Shown here in pieces: positions 1 through 12,345 of a stretch of 64,000 bases of DNA. How positions within the stretch are numbered: the stretch's first letter is position 1; each line of letters begins with the position of its first letter. Under the pieces are notes generated by a model that searched no databases, was not told where the DNA came from, and saw only the letters and a program-made list of their open reading frames with translations. The stretch covers positions 11,036,001 through 11,100,000 of the forward strand of contig JAYKYS010000012.1 of the NCBI GenBank assembly GCA_036924285.1, read 5' to 3'. This DNA comes from Asterella californica. Lineage: Eukaryota > Streptophyta > Marchantiopsida > Marchantiales > Aytoniaceae. The translations under genes and the position numbers were made by a program.

Positions 1-44
1 ACTGACAAATACCATTAATGAAAACCAACTGGGAATAAAATCAC

Positions 45-3000
45 CTCGCCATCTTCCTCAGTGAGCTCTCCACTGAAACGAGCATAAAGATGTTGCACTC
101 TTTCTTGTTTGATCAAACATTTGTGTATTTCGGTCTCCACATCCTTGCAGACCATCTGTGTTCAGAACATAATCAGCAACTTATCCGATGATAACGGAAG
201 AGGAGATTCCATGAAGAAAACGACACACTACTCTTAAGACCGAGGATAGCGATCTTCGCCGGAGCTTTACCTTCATGTGACGCTTCACGCTGTCTCGTAC
301 AATATCAAATTCATGATGGTCCTTATTGCTGCACGTAACACAATAAAGAGATTTTAGATTTTAGATTCAAGACTCCTATAGTTCGTAGCTCCAAACATTC
401 TTGAGTTTTCAAACAGCCAACCTACTTCCAGGACAGTATACGAGCAACTGAACCGAGTCATTTATAGCAGAGACAGAAGGTTAAGGACGCGCTAAATAGA
501 CGGACTCACGAGAACCCACGATTACCTGAGCATCAACTCCATGCCTAGCTGAAAATCTCTTACAGCATCAGTGCCCCTGGCTCGGGTACCTGCAACCGCT
601 TCACTGGCCACCAGCAGCCCATCCCTTGCGAATAAACGTTCAGGCTGTTCTTCAAGCACAATGGTCACGATCAGACCAAGTTAAGTCGGAGTCAGCAACA
701 CCCTTAGCTACAGATAAAGCAGAAGATTGCACTATGCTCTAACAATCAGCATTGCCGCAATGACTTGAAATCATTACACCTGCTACTTCGTGCGCTTCGT
801 CGGTCACCAAGACCTGCACACTGAGCTTGACTTACTGAGCTTCCAATGAAGGCGCTTCCCTCTGGTACTTGTATTGCAAACTGGTAAGCACTTGGATCTT
901 TTTCCTGCAAAAGTTAAAGTTAGCTTCTACCACGCAGGACGACGAGAACCTCTACATGCTGCAGACGAACTTACAATCTGCATCCCATAAACCAATACAA
1001 ACAGTACCCACTCCAAATTCAGAATAAATCTGGACGTCAGGATCTTATCTTATTTCAATGAGGAAAAGAAGTACCTGAAGGCAAGCCAGAAGACTAACAG
1101 GGTCCAGCTGATCGTCCAATTCCAGCTTCGTGCGTCTCGCCATCACCACCTATACAAAGTAAGAAGTTACATTACCTTTTATGCATAAGCTCGCCTGACA
1201 ATGACATTCTTTCTGTATACAGTGTAACATAAGACATGTTGTACGTGTTCGAGATGTCTCAAGACCTGATCAGAGGCTAAACCTCGGGAAGTCACCTTGC
1301 ATTACTTCTCCATTCAGTTGGGGCTTTATCTTTACACATATCTATCAGATATGTTCAGTTGAAACACTGGGTCAAGGTAAAACTAGGATAACCGAAGTGA
1401 ACTGAAATTGCAACCAACATATGAACACATAGGAAACCAAGATATTAGAATTGGGAGCAAGGGGTGAGATGTCATTACCTTCGAAATGTATGGATTACAC
1501 GAAGAAAGTGGATTGTGCTTATGTTGACGATCCATATCTGAAGCTCCTTCTTCACTGTCGCAGAATAGCTGTAGAGTCCTGTGCACTGCATCATGCCAAC
1601 TAGGCTCATCGGGAACATGCTCTCTTCGCAACACTTGAGCAAGTGGTCTCTCGTTGTCTGGACAAATCCGTGTAGACACCTAAAACCAGCCACTGATTGA
1701 TGTAATTCAGCAGGCCATCTTGAGGCGTTCTGACATAAGCACCAATACAATCTAGAAAGCTTGAAGGTGTACACTGCAGATGACTCCGCCACCCGTTGCT
1801 TAATTTATCATACATGCTTTAACAGGGTTCCTGCTGAGGCCCCAAATCTTCGGCAACCACGGCAGACGCCTACTACACACACACTGTGTCAGAGCTATAA
1901 TGTCACAGCTTACCGTCTGTATTACACAGAGTGAGTTATTCAGGGCCTTTTTCAGTGTCCAGCCCATCGAGTTGTCCCAAATCACATTCACTGCTAGTAG
2001 TGAACAACCCTCACACTCGCATAGTTCAATCTGCAGAAATCCATTTGGTCAAAGCTACTTCGATATGACAGCTAAAGTCTGTCAAGCAAAGTCGATAGCA
2101 ACAGAAGAATAAAAGCAAAGACATCATCAGAAAACACGCGTGCGAAGGGTTCTGCTGAGAACGGCCAATGTAAATGAACTTAATAGGACTTTTTGTTTGG
2201 ACTGATGTAGACAAGACCCAATTTATTACCTAGTAGGTATTATTGCCTGTTAGTTTTGCATTTCTACAAAAAGCGCTTGTTAACAGCGAGCTCGTTGTCG
2301 AGACATGCTTTACATTCCAACAGAGTATATTCCCAGGGATCGCCTGATCGCTTGCACCATAACTGCTTACTTGAGGTATGAAAAAATAGAAGGATCCAAA
2401 TGGCTGCCATTCATTCGATGGCTCTGTCTCGGGGTTGAAACGCATCGCCCCATAAGCCCTTATAATGGGCTGGCTTTTGGAAAGGAATCTGCAATATAAT
2501 TGCCAATGCAACCTGAGTTCACGAAGAAAGTCTAGCCGCAAACTGCTAGCCCTTCAATTAAGAAGATTGACCTTTGCTCCTCGTGACCCATGACCGTCGT
2601 AAGGATCTAAACATCATCACCTCAAAGACGCAAGCTTGTATACTCGACAGTCCCACTATAATCTAAATATACAGGCTGTTTGACTTCTCTCGGATCAAAG
2701 TGTATACACTCCCGTAATCTAATCATCAATTTGGCTCTCTACGTAAACCTAAGAAAGGAGTTTCTTAGATGCTGACGTCAAATCATGTGGACTTGCTGGG
2801 TACAATTATTCTGACGCGTTCTAGGCTGACCTGATAAATCACGAGGGACAGTTCAGAAGAAACATTCAATTAGACTACAATCAGCTCCACCATTGTAGTT
2901 TCGGACGAGAAACTGAGAAACAACGGCTTGTGGATGACCCGTTCGCAAACGTGCAAAGAACTACAGGGTAAGCAACAAATAAACTAACAGCTACAAATAA

Positions 3001-4838
3001 CAACACTGAGAAAATAAGAGGAGCATATAACTTTCTGCATAAGTTTCAGTCAGATTAAGATTTCGTCTCATGCGGATTTCCACGTTGCAGATGATCTGCG
3101 TACCTCCTCACTTTCTTCCAGTCTTTCAGCGCAAAAGGACTGGTACCCTTAAATAAAACTGCTGATCCCACACCCGCGACACCACCAACACCGTTGACAT
3201 CAATTGTGTGGAAGTCTCCAGAGTTACTAGAACTTCTTGTCTCATCGATGCCACTTCCTCTGGCTGCCCTGGGAGAAAAGTAGCATCTAGGCAGAAGATG
3301 GAGATGCTGCGACTGAGACTGGAGCCACTGGAGAGCCTTCAGTCCTGGTGGGAGAGGCACCTGTATAAACAACATGATGTGCTGCTGAGAACTGGTTGGT
3401 TACAAGGGCAAGTCAAGGACCCCAAACCTTCTGGGTCTTGCTCAATGGACATATATTCATATCTACGTCGAGAATGGCAGATTTTATCAAGGACCACTCT
3501 CTGGTACAGAGGTAACGCGCAATTAGCCCGGTCCATCAGGTCTTGCTCAATGTACATAGCAACTTAACCTTATCCAAGCATTCACTTTGGAAAGCTGAAG
3601 AGGAAATTAAAGTCGTGGGAACAAATAAGTCGTTTTAAGCAGCTAAAACTATCCCCAAGGTTCACACACTATCTTCTTGCACGGACTCGGACATAACTTG
3701 CTCAAAAATCGCTTTGCTTATACCTTTACCTCTAAAGTGGGATGAAGGTACCCCTCCAGCTTAACAAGATCTATGAAACATAAGGCGTGTCAGACAGAAC
3801 ACTGACCTGAAATCTTAACGTTCCACTCTCATGGCTGAGAGCGTTCGTTTCCAAAGTGACAACAGCCGACCGAAGGGCGGCCACAGCCTCTTCCAGCGAA
3901 ATCGCAGCGGGTAAATTACGTGTTTCACATATGTTAACACTTGTTTCAGGTCCCCCTAGTCCTTCAAAAATCTCAAAAGAAACGTCGGTTTCCACCGCGA
4001 TCGGATCACATGGAGGATCCGACTTCACGGCAGCAATGAGCTGCAATTGATGCAAGCAGAACGTAAGAACGCAAAATTGTGATTACCATGGGCGGAAATT
4101 TTGTAGAGTTTGAAATAGAAATGTGGTGTGACCTTAATTCAATCATGCGCATTGGCTTAGAAACAGCTGGACCTACATTTTCCGTCTGACCTGAAGTCGT
4201 CTAGCCGTTCGTCTAGCTCGACTTAGAATCCGACAGTGACGTGCGCTAACAAAAAGGTCAGACTCAGGGAAACCGACCATTATGTGAAAAGATTGGTTCA
4301 GAACTTCCTTCAGGAAAACCGTTAAATTCTGAGCACGAAAGCTGGGTGATATTTCACTTCCATGATGTGCTAAAAAGTGAAGGGAGGGAGATGCGGCGGG
4401 ATGTATTACGAAAGTTACTTATGAGTGACAGCTAAGAAGATTAAATTGCATCCAGTTGGGAATGAGATGAACTTCAGCTGCAGATCGCAGAAGTATTTCA
4501 CAAAAACAGTTTGAGATGATAAAATAATCTAAACACCATTCAACCCGATTATCTTCTTCAATTGATTAGCCTGACCAATGTCACACGGATGCAAACATTA
4601 TTAGCTAAGGTCCAAGGAAGCTTACAATGTCAGATCTGCTTCTGTATCTCGTATGCACGAGCTCCGAGGCCGATGCCATAACTTGCCCATTGTTTGAGGC
4701 AACCACGGCTCCTGCAGTGAATGACGCAGGCACACTCACCTGGCGTCCTGAGAATTCTGTCTTCAGAGGAATGCGTTTGACAACACAACAGTCCAGTGCT
4801 GTAGTCGTCACTTGGCGCATTACTGCACCAGTTGCCAT
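45..4838 (-). CDS. ICS: Isochorismate synthase (ICS/MenF), 5' part of gene, 11 exons, runs off left edge
   Basis: The product converts chorismate to isochorismate in the plastid, feeding phylloquinone and, in many plants, salicylate. Exons read on the minus strand: 4838-4626, 4040-3807, 3360-3104, 2488-2371, 2030-1914, 1679-1479, 1149-1075, 904-836, 644-526, 328-271 and 155-45. All have GT..AG borders and matching phases, giving about 524 codons. Exon 1 (71 codons, Ser/Thr/Arg-rich, few acidic residues) looks like a transit peptide. Conserved chorismate-enzyme stretches are ETRNLPA, GVAGVGSAV, IIRAYGAMRF, IWDNSMGWTL, VVMARRTKL, PERLF, SEAVAGTRARG, NKDHHEFDIVRDSV and RVQHLYARFSGEL. The open reading passes through every exon without a stop, so the gene looks functional. 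The last ~120 ICS residues lie outside the window. Stand-alone ICS and the MenF module of PHYLLO cannot be told apart here. The start is the first ATG of the transit exon. Confidence 0.93.
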
Positions 4839-5821
4839 GGCGCTTATTCCAGCTCTATATCAATCCTTTCAGTTAACTGAAAGCTACGAAGCTACTCTCT
4901 GTTGGGAGGATAAAGTATAGCCAGATCGCTCCAGCTCTTTAACAGCAGTATAAGTAAGATGAAGGATCTCCCCTGACATATATTAGCTTCTCCGCAGAAA
5001 TTTCCAAGTTGGAGCACAACTGGTACCTCAAAATTAATTCGGCAGCATCGTCAGCAATTTGCCCGCTTCAAATCCAAGCGAGCTGCTACGCCGACAGCTG
5101 CTAACCCATTTACTTGGACCACCGCCAATCTACGCGGTGTGCCGTCGCTCTTGTACATCGTTGTTTCCCAAATTTTCTAGGCGTATCATGTATAGTTCAC
5201 TTCGCAGCAGCAACAGCTTTCACGTAAAATTCTGCATGCAGAGAGTCGCATTAATTCCTTCGAAAGAAATCTCTCTCATCCAATCTATCTGAGGAATTTA
5301 CTTGACACGACAGTGACAGAGAGTGCTTCCTGCACAGTCGAATCAAACCAAATTCCTCTCAGGTGTCAGTCCCACCAGCGACGGTCGCGCAACTTTAACG
5401 ATTCACGTCGGAGCAAGCAATCATACGTGAGCTAGAGGTGCAGTCCATCGCCTATGGATTTTGGATGACGGGTGGGCCACAGGGCGTAGGGCTCTGGGAA
5501 ATCTTGCGACCATTGGTGTGCATTGCTTTGCGTCATCGCACGCTGGCGTGGCAATATAAAGTGCTGCAAGAAACATCCCACAACGTCCTCCTCTGTGCCC
5601 AAGTTCTTTTGTCCATCGTTTCTTTGATGGGATTGACCGCAGTTGCTGCTTCGCCTTAGATATGCTCATATCGTACAAATGTAGGCTATATACAACTTAC
5701 GCAGCACAGCAAGGTGTAAAACCAACTGAAAAGCTGTCTTCTTCCGTTTTCTCCTTGTACTTGCTCCTCTTCTTCCGACGGTCTACTCTACTTCATCGCG
5801 AAATCGGTTCCTCGTAGACGC
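4839..5821. other. Upstream region of the ICS gene, no gene recognised
   Basis: This is the 5' flank of the minus-strand ICS gene and should hold its 5' UTR and promoter. Short open frames occur on both strands (for example 5059-5292 and 5421-5678), but none resembles a known protein and opposite-strand frames overlap, so I do not call genes. No clear TATA element was picked out. Confidence 0.5.
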
Positions 5822-5960
5822 TATATGTAAGCACGAGCACTCGTGTGTACGGCATACGAAAATATATAGAATCCAAAGGCATGAGTACGATATATGTAAG
5901 CACGAGCACTCGTGTGTATGGCATACGAAAATATATAGAATCCAAAAGGCATGAGTACGA
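5822..5960. repeat. Tandem duplication, two ~69-bp units
   Basis: Copies at 5822-5890 and 5891-5960 differ by one C/T change and one extra A. Each unit contains a GCACGAGCACTCGTG segment that is itself largely self-complementary. The near identity implies a recent duplication. Confidence 0.9.
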
Positions 5961-6807
5961 CATGGTGCGTAAGCATCAGATGATCCTAGAAGAAAGGAGA
6001 AATAAGGGATTATATACCCTATCGGAAATGAGAAGTCGGAGAAGCTACATTCCTTTCTGTTTCCTCCGATTGGTGTAAACGCTCTTCATTTGTCTCCTAC
6101 CTCATGGACCGGTAATCAGCTTTACGGACGCTGAAAGAAAACGTCCACATGTTATCCAGATTGACTTCCTCAACGAAGACGAGACCGACAATCTCAGTAG
6201 AAGAAGTACCAAAGAGTTTGCCAACCTATTATACTTTATCCAAACGATATCCCTACCTGCTCGCAATCCTCCAATCGAAGGAAATCGTTTCAGAAGATGA
6301 TCAAAGTTGCCGAGTGGCTGAAGCAAATACGATGCACCAGTGTATCATGACGCAGCAGATATATGTGTAGGCGGTCAAGAAACGAAACTATCTCCGAATA
6401 GAATGAATTCTCCTCTTACCCGATTTGGATTACAATCACGTCACTTCACAAAACTTCCATTTCACTTTGCACTTATATGCAAACGAGCATTAGCTTGTTG
6501 GAAGCCCCATCCGCCCGCAGCCGTAATGTGGGATCGAGTCTTCTTCTCGACAGCTCATCCCTTCAAGTTGCAGAAAGTTTCAGGGTGAAAAAGAGGTCAA
6601 AAATAATAAAGTCATGAGTTTAACTAATGTTTTATCGAAAAGAAAAAAATTACATTTATATAAGCCTGAAGGCGGGAGGTGAGTGCTCACTAAGTGAACG
6701 AGGAGGACTTTGAATATCCTAAGCACATAATATCAGTCCTATCAGCCCTGTGTGGTTTATAGCACACTAGGATCGCCAGGTTTGCACCTGGCCATCTCAT
6801 GTGAGAA
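5961..6807. other. Intergenic, unassigned
   Basis: There is a coding-like stretch on the plus strand around 6110-6290 (reading ...VISFTDAERKRP...), but it is short, bordered by stops and matches no family I recognise; it may be transposon debris. The rest is AT-rich with an A-rich tract near 6640. Confidence 0.35.
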
Positions 6808-6862
6808 GCATGCATAATTCACCCTCTTCCAAGTTCGGAAGAGGGGAAAATAATATGCATGC
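6808..6862. repeat. Imperfect hairpin ending in GCATGC
   Basis: The outer arms GCATGCATA and TATGCATGC are exact complements. Inside them CCTCTTCC pairs with GGAAGAGG around an AAGTTC loop. A related hairpin lies at about 60687-60734, and a half copy begins near 7285. Confidence 0.75.
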
Positions 6863-7025
6863 AAAGTGTAAGAAAAGAAAAATACAAGATGTTTACACAG
6901 GATACAAATTTATCATGAGCAATGGGCTGATAACTGGATTCAGAAGAGTTTAGTCAAAAATACATTAATATAACAGAGAATAAAGTGCAGACTTAGGGAA
7001 AAGATTGCTCACATGGGTGTGAAAA

Positions 7026-7514
7026 TACATTTTAGAGAGTGATGAAGTTTTTTAAATTTACTTTATCAAACTTAAATTACTAAATTTAAAATACCAAAAT
7101 TGAAAATCACTTGTTAACTTGATTACACATGGTGAGTTGCACAAAACCCATAAGTGAGTCAATAGACAGAACATGTTCTTGTATAAAGACTTGTTCCTTC
7201 AAGGAGTACAATATTTTTAATTTCATACTTTAAATTTATAACTTAAACAGTGCAAGAGAAAAGGGTTAGTACATAAATAAGAATGCGTGCATATTTCCCC
7301 TCTTCCTAACTTAAGTCTTAACCCTACCAAGAAGAAAGGTTAGGACATTTCTAAATTAAAAAGTTTTTTACACGTTCGAGGCAAAGGTGTTTATAGCAAG
7401 AGATATATCACTTCACATACTTTGCTTATGGGTTTTGTGACTTAAACCTCCCATGTGTAATCAAGTTAACTAAGTTCAGTTTTAGTAATTTAAATTTAGT
7501 CAGATAAATTTAGT
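7026..7514. mobile_element. Foldback MITE-like element (copy 1)
   Basis: Long, diverged inverted arms lie at about 7062-7160 and 7424-7505. They share GTTAACTTGATTACACATGG and CACAAAACCCATAAG in opposite orientations. The centre is AT-rich and contains a CCCCTCTTCC motif related to the neighbouring hairpin. There is no coding capacity. A diverged relative lies near 60.4-60.9 kb. The right border abuts retrotransposon integrase sequence at about 7515. Exact ends and a target duplication were not resolved by eye. Confidence 0.65.
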
Positions 7515-8750
7515 ATTCGTCGTGATTCTACTGAGGTTGTGGATCTTGATGATCTGAATATGTGAGTGAGAGTATGTTCTCAGCGAGCTGAGATATTCAA
7601 TGAGTTATGCCGATGTCATTCGAGAACTTGTCGATTGCTCAGCATAGAGATACATTAAGATATAAGACTATTCGAGAAGGAGATTTTTGACCATCGATTC
7701 GCAAGTTTCATCTTGGCAATTATGTGTATTTGCAGCAAATATCATAGACGATATTGGATGTGACTGCAGGACGCACTATCTTACGAGTGTGTGAGATATT
7801 ACCGTCTGGTGTTCTCGTGGTTAGAGGAGCATGATGATATATGTTGAAAATATCATGTGCGTAATCGCACGTCATGTCATCTTCTTAACATCGACGGTTC
7901 TGTGGATGAAAGCTTTACGGTTGTACGTGCAAGCTTGAGGTGTATGTTATGTAGATCTGTTAGTGAAACGACCACTATGTTATTATGTGAGATTGTTCGG
8001 GAGGATGACACATGTCATGTTTGACACCACCTCTCATCATAGTTTCTCAAGGACGGTGGATATGTCATCGGTGCAGTTAGCGAGGTAGATCATTCGACCT
8101 TCACGTGATATGGATTGCAAACAGATGACTAACGATGGAGCAATGTAGCACCCAACTCTTGATCTTAGCACCGAAGAAGGTGCATCCATGTAGTTGGATC
8201 AGATGACTATCTGGAGTTCGAGGGACCAAACCGTCAGCTAGGAGACGATTTTGATATACTTGTGTGTGTGTATGAACTATGTGCTTGTTATGTATTTTGT
8301 AGTTTAGACAGCAATGTATGTTGTGTAGTGATGTATATGCGCAAGATAGCTATCACATCATTTTTACCAATTGCTAGTTTGACCGAGTGAGAAGTGATAT
8401 GTGCTATTAGTGCCGTTAGTGTTGATAGTTTCGGTAGTGCCATTAGGGCCGTTAGTAGAGTTTCTTGGGTTGGGATCACGAAGGAGTATATTTTGAGTTG
8501 GAGCTTGTAGTCTCTCATTTTTCTCGAGTTGAATCTTCAAGCTCCTAGCTATGGTAGATCTGCTTAGTGATTAGAACTTATAATCTTGACGAGCACAGAG
8601 TGGGTTCGGCTTGATTCGTGAGTGATCTGTTGCTGGTTGGCAGGTGTTTATGCATGTGTTCTTAGATTATTGCGGTGTACTTGTGTATGTGTATGACATT
8701 CTGTGCTTGTTATGTATTTTGTAGTTTAGACAGCAATGTATGTTGTGTAG
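7515..8750 (+). pseudogene. 3' fragment of the methyltransferase-type Ty3/gypsy family: integrase tail, PHD finger and LTR
   Basis: The plus strand reads the end of the same polyprotein as the full element at 22-32 kb, starting at IRRD in the integrase C-terminal region. Stops interrupt it (for example after the aspartate-rich DLDDLNM segment). The PHD region near 7930-8080 reads RCMLC early and GRWICHRC at the end, so this copy keeps the W-x-C-x2-C ending that the full-length copy has lost. An LTR follows: purine run AGGAGACGAT, repeat A at about 8248-8350, the core, then a second A from about 8669 that is cut at 8750 by unrelated sequence. The 5' part of the element is missing. Confidence 0.85.
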
Positions 8751-9679
8751 CACACTACAGTGGAGTTATGTTAAAGTCAAGGGGGTCGAATCTATACCTT
8801 GAGTCACATTCATGAGTGTCTTGTGAGTTTGAGAGATGATCTTCCAGTAGTATCAAGGAGATTGGATAGTTGATGCCATGATGGTTACATTGATGTAAAT
8901 AAGTCCTACATTTGGGTGAGGTTTGATCTCAAAATGATCGATTGAAGTTGGCTGTAATAGTTGAGAGACAAAACTAAAACCGTATTGCTTGGATTTAAGG
9001 ATTGAGTTGTTTCATGAGCATTGGATCGAATATTTGAGTGAAAATTCTCAAGATTGGAGTTTGTCATATCATCTTACTACTTGCGAAATTTCAGCTCATT
9101 TGGTTAAGAGAAAGTGTTGAGATCGTGGATTTTAGCCATTGGAGTCTGTAAAGCTCATAAGTCAGCACAGACAAAAGACTTGGTCCATTTAGAGCAATTG
9201 GTTTGGGTCTGAAGCTGAAATTTTAGAGAGTAGTAGTGAGGGGTCAAAGAGAATTTCTTTTGAAGTTTGAGCTCAGTTGGAATTCCGAACTGGGACCAAT
9301 ACGTTACCGAAGTTCAAACTATAGCGTGCTGGGTTTTGAAGGAGAAGAGAGATTTCACCTACATCTCTTGGTTGACCTTGAACAAACGACTTGGGATTTC
9401 AAGGTGGAACTTCCTAAAGATATCCTTGTGAAGTAAAGCATATGTTTATCATGTATATATCATTCATGTACTTAGAATATGATTGAACACCCAGTTGTGT
9501 TGTGTGGTGCACGTGTGTTATACTTAAGATCAGGTTAGGTAAGTAGAAATCAAGACAAAGTCTGATAGAATGGACAGTGAGAGCACTAGGATTTCATCGA
9601 GTTGATTCAAGGTCTTGCCGTATCTCTCTACAAGCAGATATCTCTTGTATTCCCGGACCAAACTTCACGCTCTACGACA
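8751..9679 (+). repeat. LTR fragment of family B (copy B1)
   Basis: This segment aligns along its length with 47459-49212 and with 44309-44785. Shared landmarks are GTCAAGGGGGT, CATGAGCAT, TTGGTCCATTT and the ending CTCTACGACA, so the right border looks like an LTR end (..CA). It begins abruptly inside the LTR of the preceding element. It lacks about 880 bp present in the copy at 46969-49212 between roughly 48090 and 48960. Confidence 0.75.
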
Positions 9680-9717
9680 TCATAACTCAACTACAACAGC
9701 AAGCTCAAACATTTGTA

Positions 9718-10057
9718 TCATTTCTTTTTTGATACTTTGTTTAGCTCCATCTCCCTCGAGTAATACTTCAAGTACTTGGAAACATTTCTCTCATCAAACT
9801 GATCCAACATCCCCACAACAAATTGCAAAGTATTGGTAGCCATGGTCTTTTTCCTTTCAGCGGCTTGATGTTGTTGCATTATCAACACGAATGCCTTGAG
9901 CAATCGCATGTCAGACCTAATAAGTTTGGTAACTTTTGGAGCCTCATCAGAAGTAGAAGCCTCATCTATGAAATCAGATAACCCTTCAAGGTCCATGGTT
10001 ACAAAATCACAATCGTACCTCTCAACCAGACATTTCATGTCGAGTTCACCAACTGCC
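9718..10057 (-). pseudogene. Retrotransposon gag-like N-terminal fragment
   Basis: An open minus-strand frame of about 110 codons contains a Lys/Glu-rich helical segment and the motif LDQFDERNVSKYLKYY. This resembles the capsid start of many Ty3-type gag proteins (a FDG..V..FL..YE-like pattern). It lies directly beyond the 3' LTR end of the minus-strand element at 10063-12345, so it is flanking sequence rather than part of that element. The family assignment rests on a short motif and is tentative. Confidence 0.4.
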
Positions 10058-10062
10058 GTATA

Positions 10063-10557
10063 TATCGTGCGCATACACATCACTACACAACATACATCGC
10101 TGTCAAAGATCACTGCACATACACATAACACATGGACGATGTCATACACATACACAAGTGTATCACAATAATAAACGATATTTGCTCACTCCACCATGCC
10201 AATCGACACGAAATAAATACTAAAGTTGAGCCAAATCCACTATATGCATCAGAGAATCCAGATTACGCTCACCAAGACTATCCACCATAGATAGGAGCTT
10301 GAAGACTCAACTCGAAGAACTAAAGCCTCCAAGCCATACTTGCGAAGTTTATCCTTCAAGAACTCGCCCTAACGGCACTAACGGTCCTACCGGGATTAGC
10401 CACTCCGCACTCGACCAACCTAGCCGAGGTGCTAAACTGACGTGACAGCTGTCGTGCGCATACACATTGCTACACAACATACATCGCTGTCAGAGGTACA
10501 CCACAAATACACATAACACATGGAAGATGTCATACACATACACAAATGTACCACAAT
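10063..10557 (-). repeat. 3' LTR of minus-strand Ty3/gypsy copy
   Basis: It has the same architecture as 22159-22667: outer repeat A (10063-10168), core (about 10169-10447), GC, and inner repeat A (10450-10557), preceded in element orientation by the purine run AGGAGGCGAT. The terminal TG has become TA. The core is visibly more diverged than in the full-length element. Confidence 0.85.
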
Positions 10558-10659
10558 CGCCTCCTAACTAACGGTTAGGTTCCTCTAACTCTAGATGTGA
10601 TATACACCTTCATGGATGCAAGGATCAAGAGGTCGGGTGCTACATCACCTCATAGTTGA

Positions 10660-12345
10660 TCACTTGTCTGTAATCCATATCACGCAAAGATCTAATCGAC
10701 TATCCCTGCTATATACATTGAGGACAACCTACCGTCCAATATGAATGACACTGAGAGGTGGAGTCAAACACGACATGTGTCAACCTCTCGGACAACCATC
10801 ACACACCAACATACGGACTGCTCCACTAGTAGATCCACACAACATACACCTCAAGCCCGTGCGTATAACTGCTAAGCTTGGGTCAACGGTACCGTCGATG
10901 TTGAGAAGATGACATGACGTGCAATTACGCACATGGTCCTTTCAAACAACACCATCACGATCCTCTAACATGAGTACTCTAGAAGGTAACACCTCACGCA
11001 CTCGTAAAATAGTGCACCATGCGGTCACATCCACTGTCATCGGTATAGTCTGCTGTAGATGGATATAATCGTTAGGAAGAAACCTGCAAATCGATGATCG
11101 ATAACTTCCTCTTCGAATAGTCGCATATCGCAACGTGTCTCTTTGTTGAGCAATCGCTAGGTTCTCACAAGTCATAGGCATAACTCTCCAAAATGTCTCG
11201 ACTCGTTGAGAACATGCTCTCACTCACATATCCGGATCATCAAAATTCAGCACTTCAGCATAATCACGACGAATGACCGAAGATAAATCTGGATCTCGGT
11301 CACACAATAAAAAATACGGTGAGAAAGAAGCCAAAGACGTTTGTCGATTAAAACGGTAGTCCATAGCCAACTGTGGCACATCACAATCTCCCAAGTGACC
11401 CTTCTGCAAGCCATACTTGCACAATCTTCTCTTCACTGTATGAACTACCCTCTCCGTCAAACCATCCGCCTCAGGATGATCTCGAGATGTAGTCCGATGA
11501 TCAATCAGCGCTTGATCACAGAAGGCCTGAAACTCACCAAGAAACTTTGTATCTTGGTCCGTCAGCACTTCAGGTTGGTGCTCCAAAATGACAACCCTCG
11601 ATCTAAGGAAGCATACGCTGTCCCTTTACTTGCCTTGTCTAGTAATGCCACCAACTCAGTCCACTTGGAGAAGTGCTCCACCATCACCAACGCATATCGG
11701 TGATGACGCAAGTCAACGGTAAAAACGGATCTCCTCAAGATGGGAGCAGATGTCAACCTATTCTTGAGCTCTAGAAAAGCTCGCTCTTGCTCATATCTCC
11801 ACTGCCACTCTTGGTCCACCTTCATCAGCTTGGTCAATGGCTTCGCAATTGCACTAAACCCTTTCAAGTATCGACGATTGAAGTTCACCAAACTAACAAA
11901 TGCTCGAACTCGACTCACATCTGTGGGACGTGAGATACGTGTAACAACCTCAACCTTCATCTGTTGAACACCTAATCCACCTGGGTAGATGGTGTGTCTC
12001 AGATACTCTACCAACTCATGAAAGAACTTGCACTTCTTAAGGTGTAACTTCAACCCATGAGCTCTCAATCGTTCGAACACATCTCGTAGGTGTCTCTCGT
12101 GCTCCTCCATTGTAGCACTATAGACTAAGATGTCGGGTTAATATAACATCAAATAAAATCCAATCCTGCTAGGATCCTGTCCATCACCCTTTGGAACTCA
12201 GCAAGGGTGTTCTTTAACCCAAATAATAAGAACTGTCACCGATACAAACAATCCTTGCCGTGAGAGTCAATTCCTCAGAATGTTGTCTTGGACTTATCTT
12301 TTTCTCTCACCGACAACTGATGGTGGGCATTACGAATGGAGAGTC
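10660..12345 (-). pseudogene. Internally deleted RT-integrase-PHD remnant of the same Ty3/gypsy family
   Basis: Read on the minus strand from 12345, the RT palm fragment runs through EEHERHLRDVFERLRAHGL to SAPILRR. It then joins directly to the integrase core (RHHRYALVMVEHFSKW), so the end of RT, RNase H and the integrase zinc domain are gone. Integrase continues through 11224-11586 (DHPEADGLTERVV), which keeps bases that the full-length copy has lost. The PHD region follows at 10732-10870 (RCMLCG...CDGC) with a stop at the position of the conserved Trp and a 1-bp loss. Many frameshifts. The 5' side is cut at about 12345, where plus-strand chromovirus sequence begins. Confidence 0.88.

Noticed and set aside
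750..820. An alternative exon of the ICS gene reading VLVTDEAHEVAG
   Set aside because: It lacked the PERLF motif and would need a 20-nt intron. The true exon with PERLF and SEAVAGTRARG is at 526-644, with proper splice borders and phase.
1690..1792. Open frame between ICS exons 5 and 6 as coding
   Set aside because: The protein continues directly from exon 5 to the exon at 1479-1679 by alignment with ICS; this segment is an intron.
5421..5678. Open frames on both strands upstream of ICS
   Set aside because: They overlap on opposite strands, match no family and show no splice logic.
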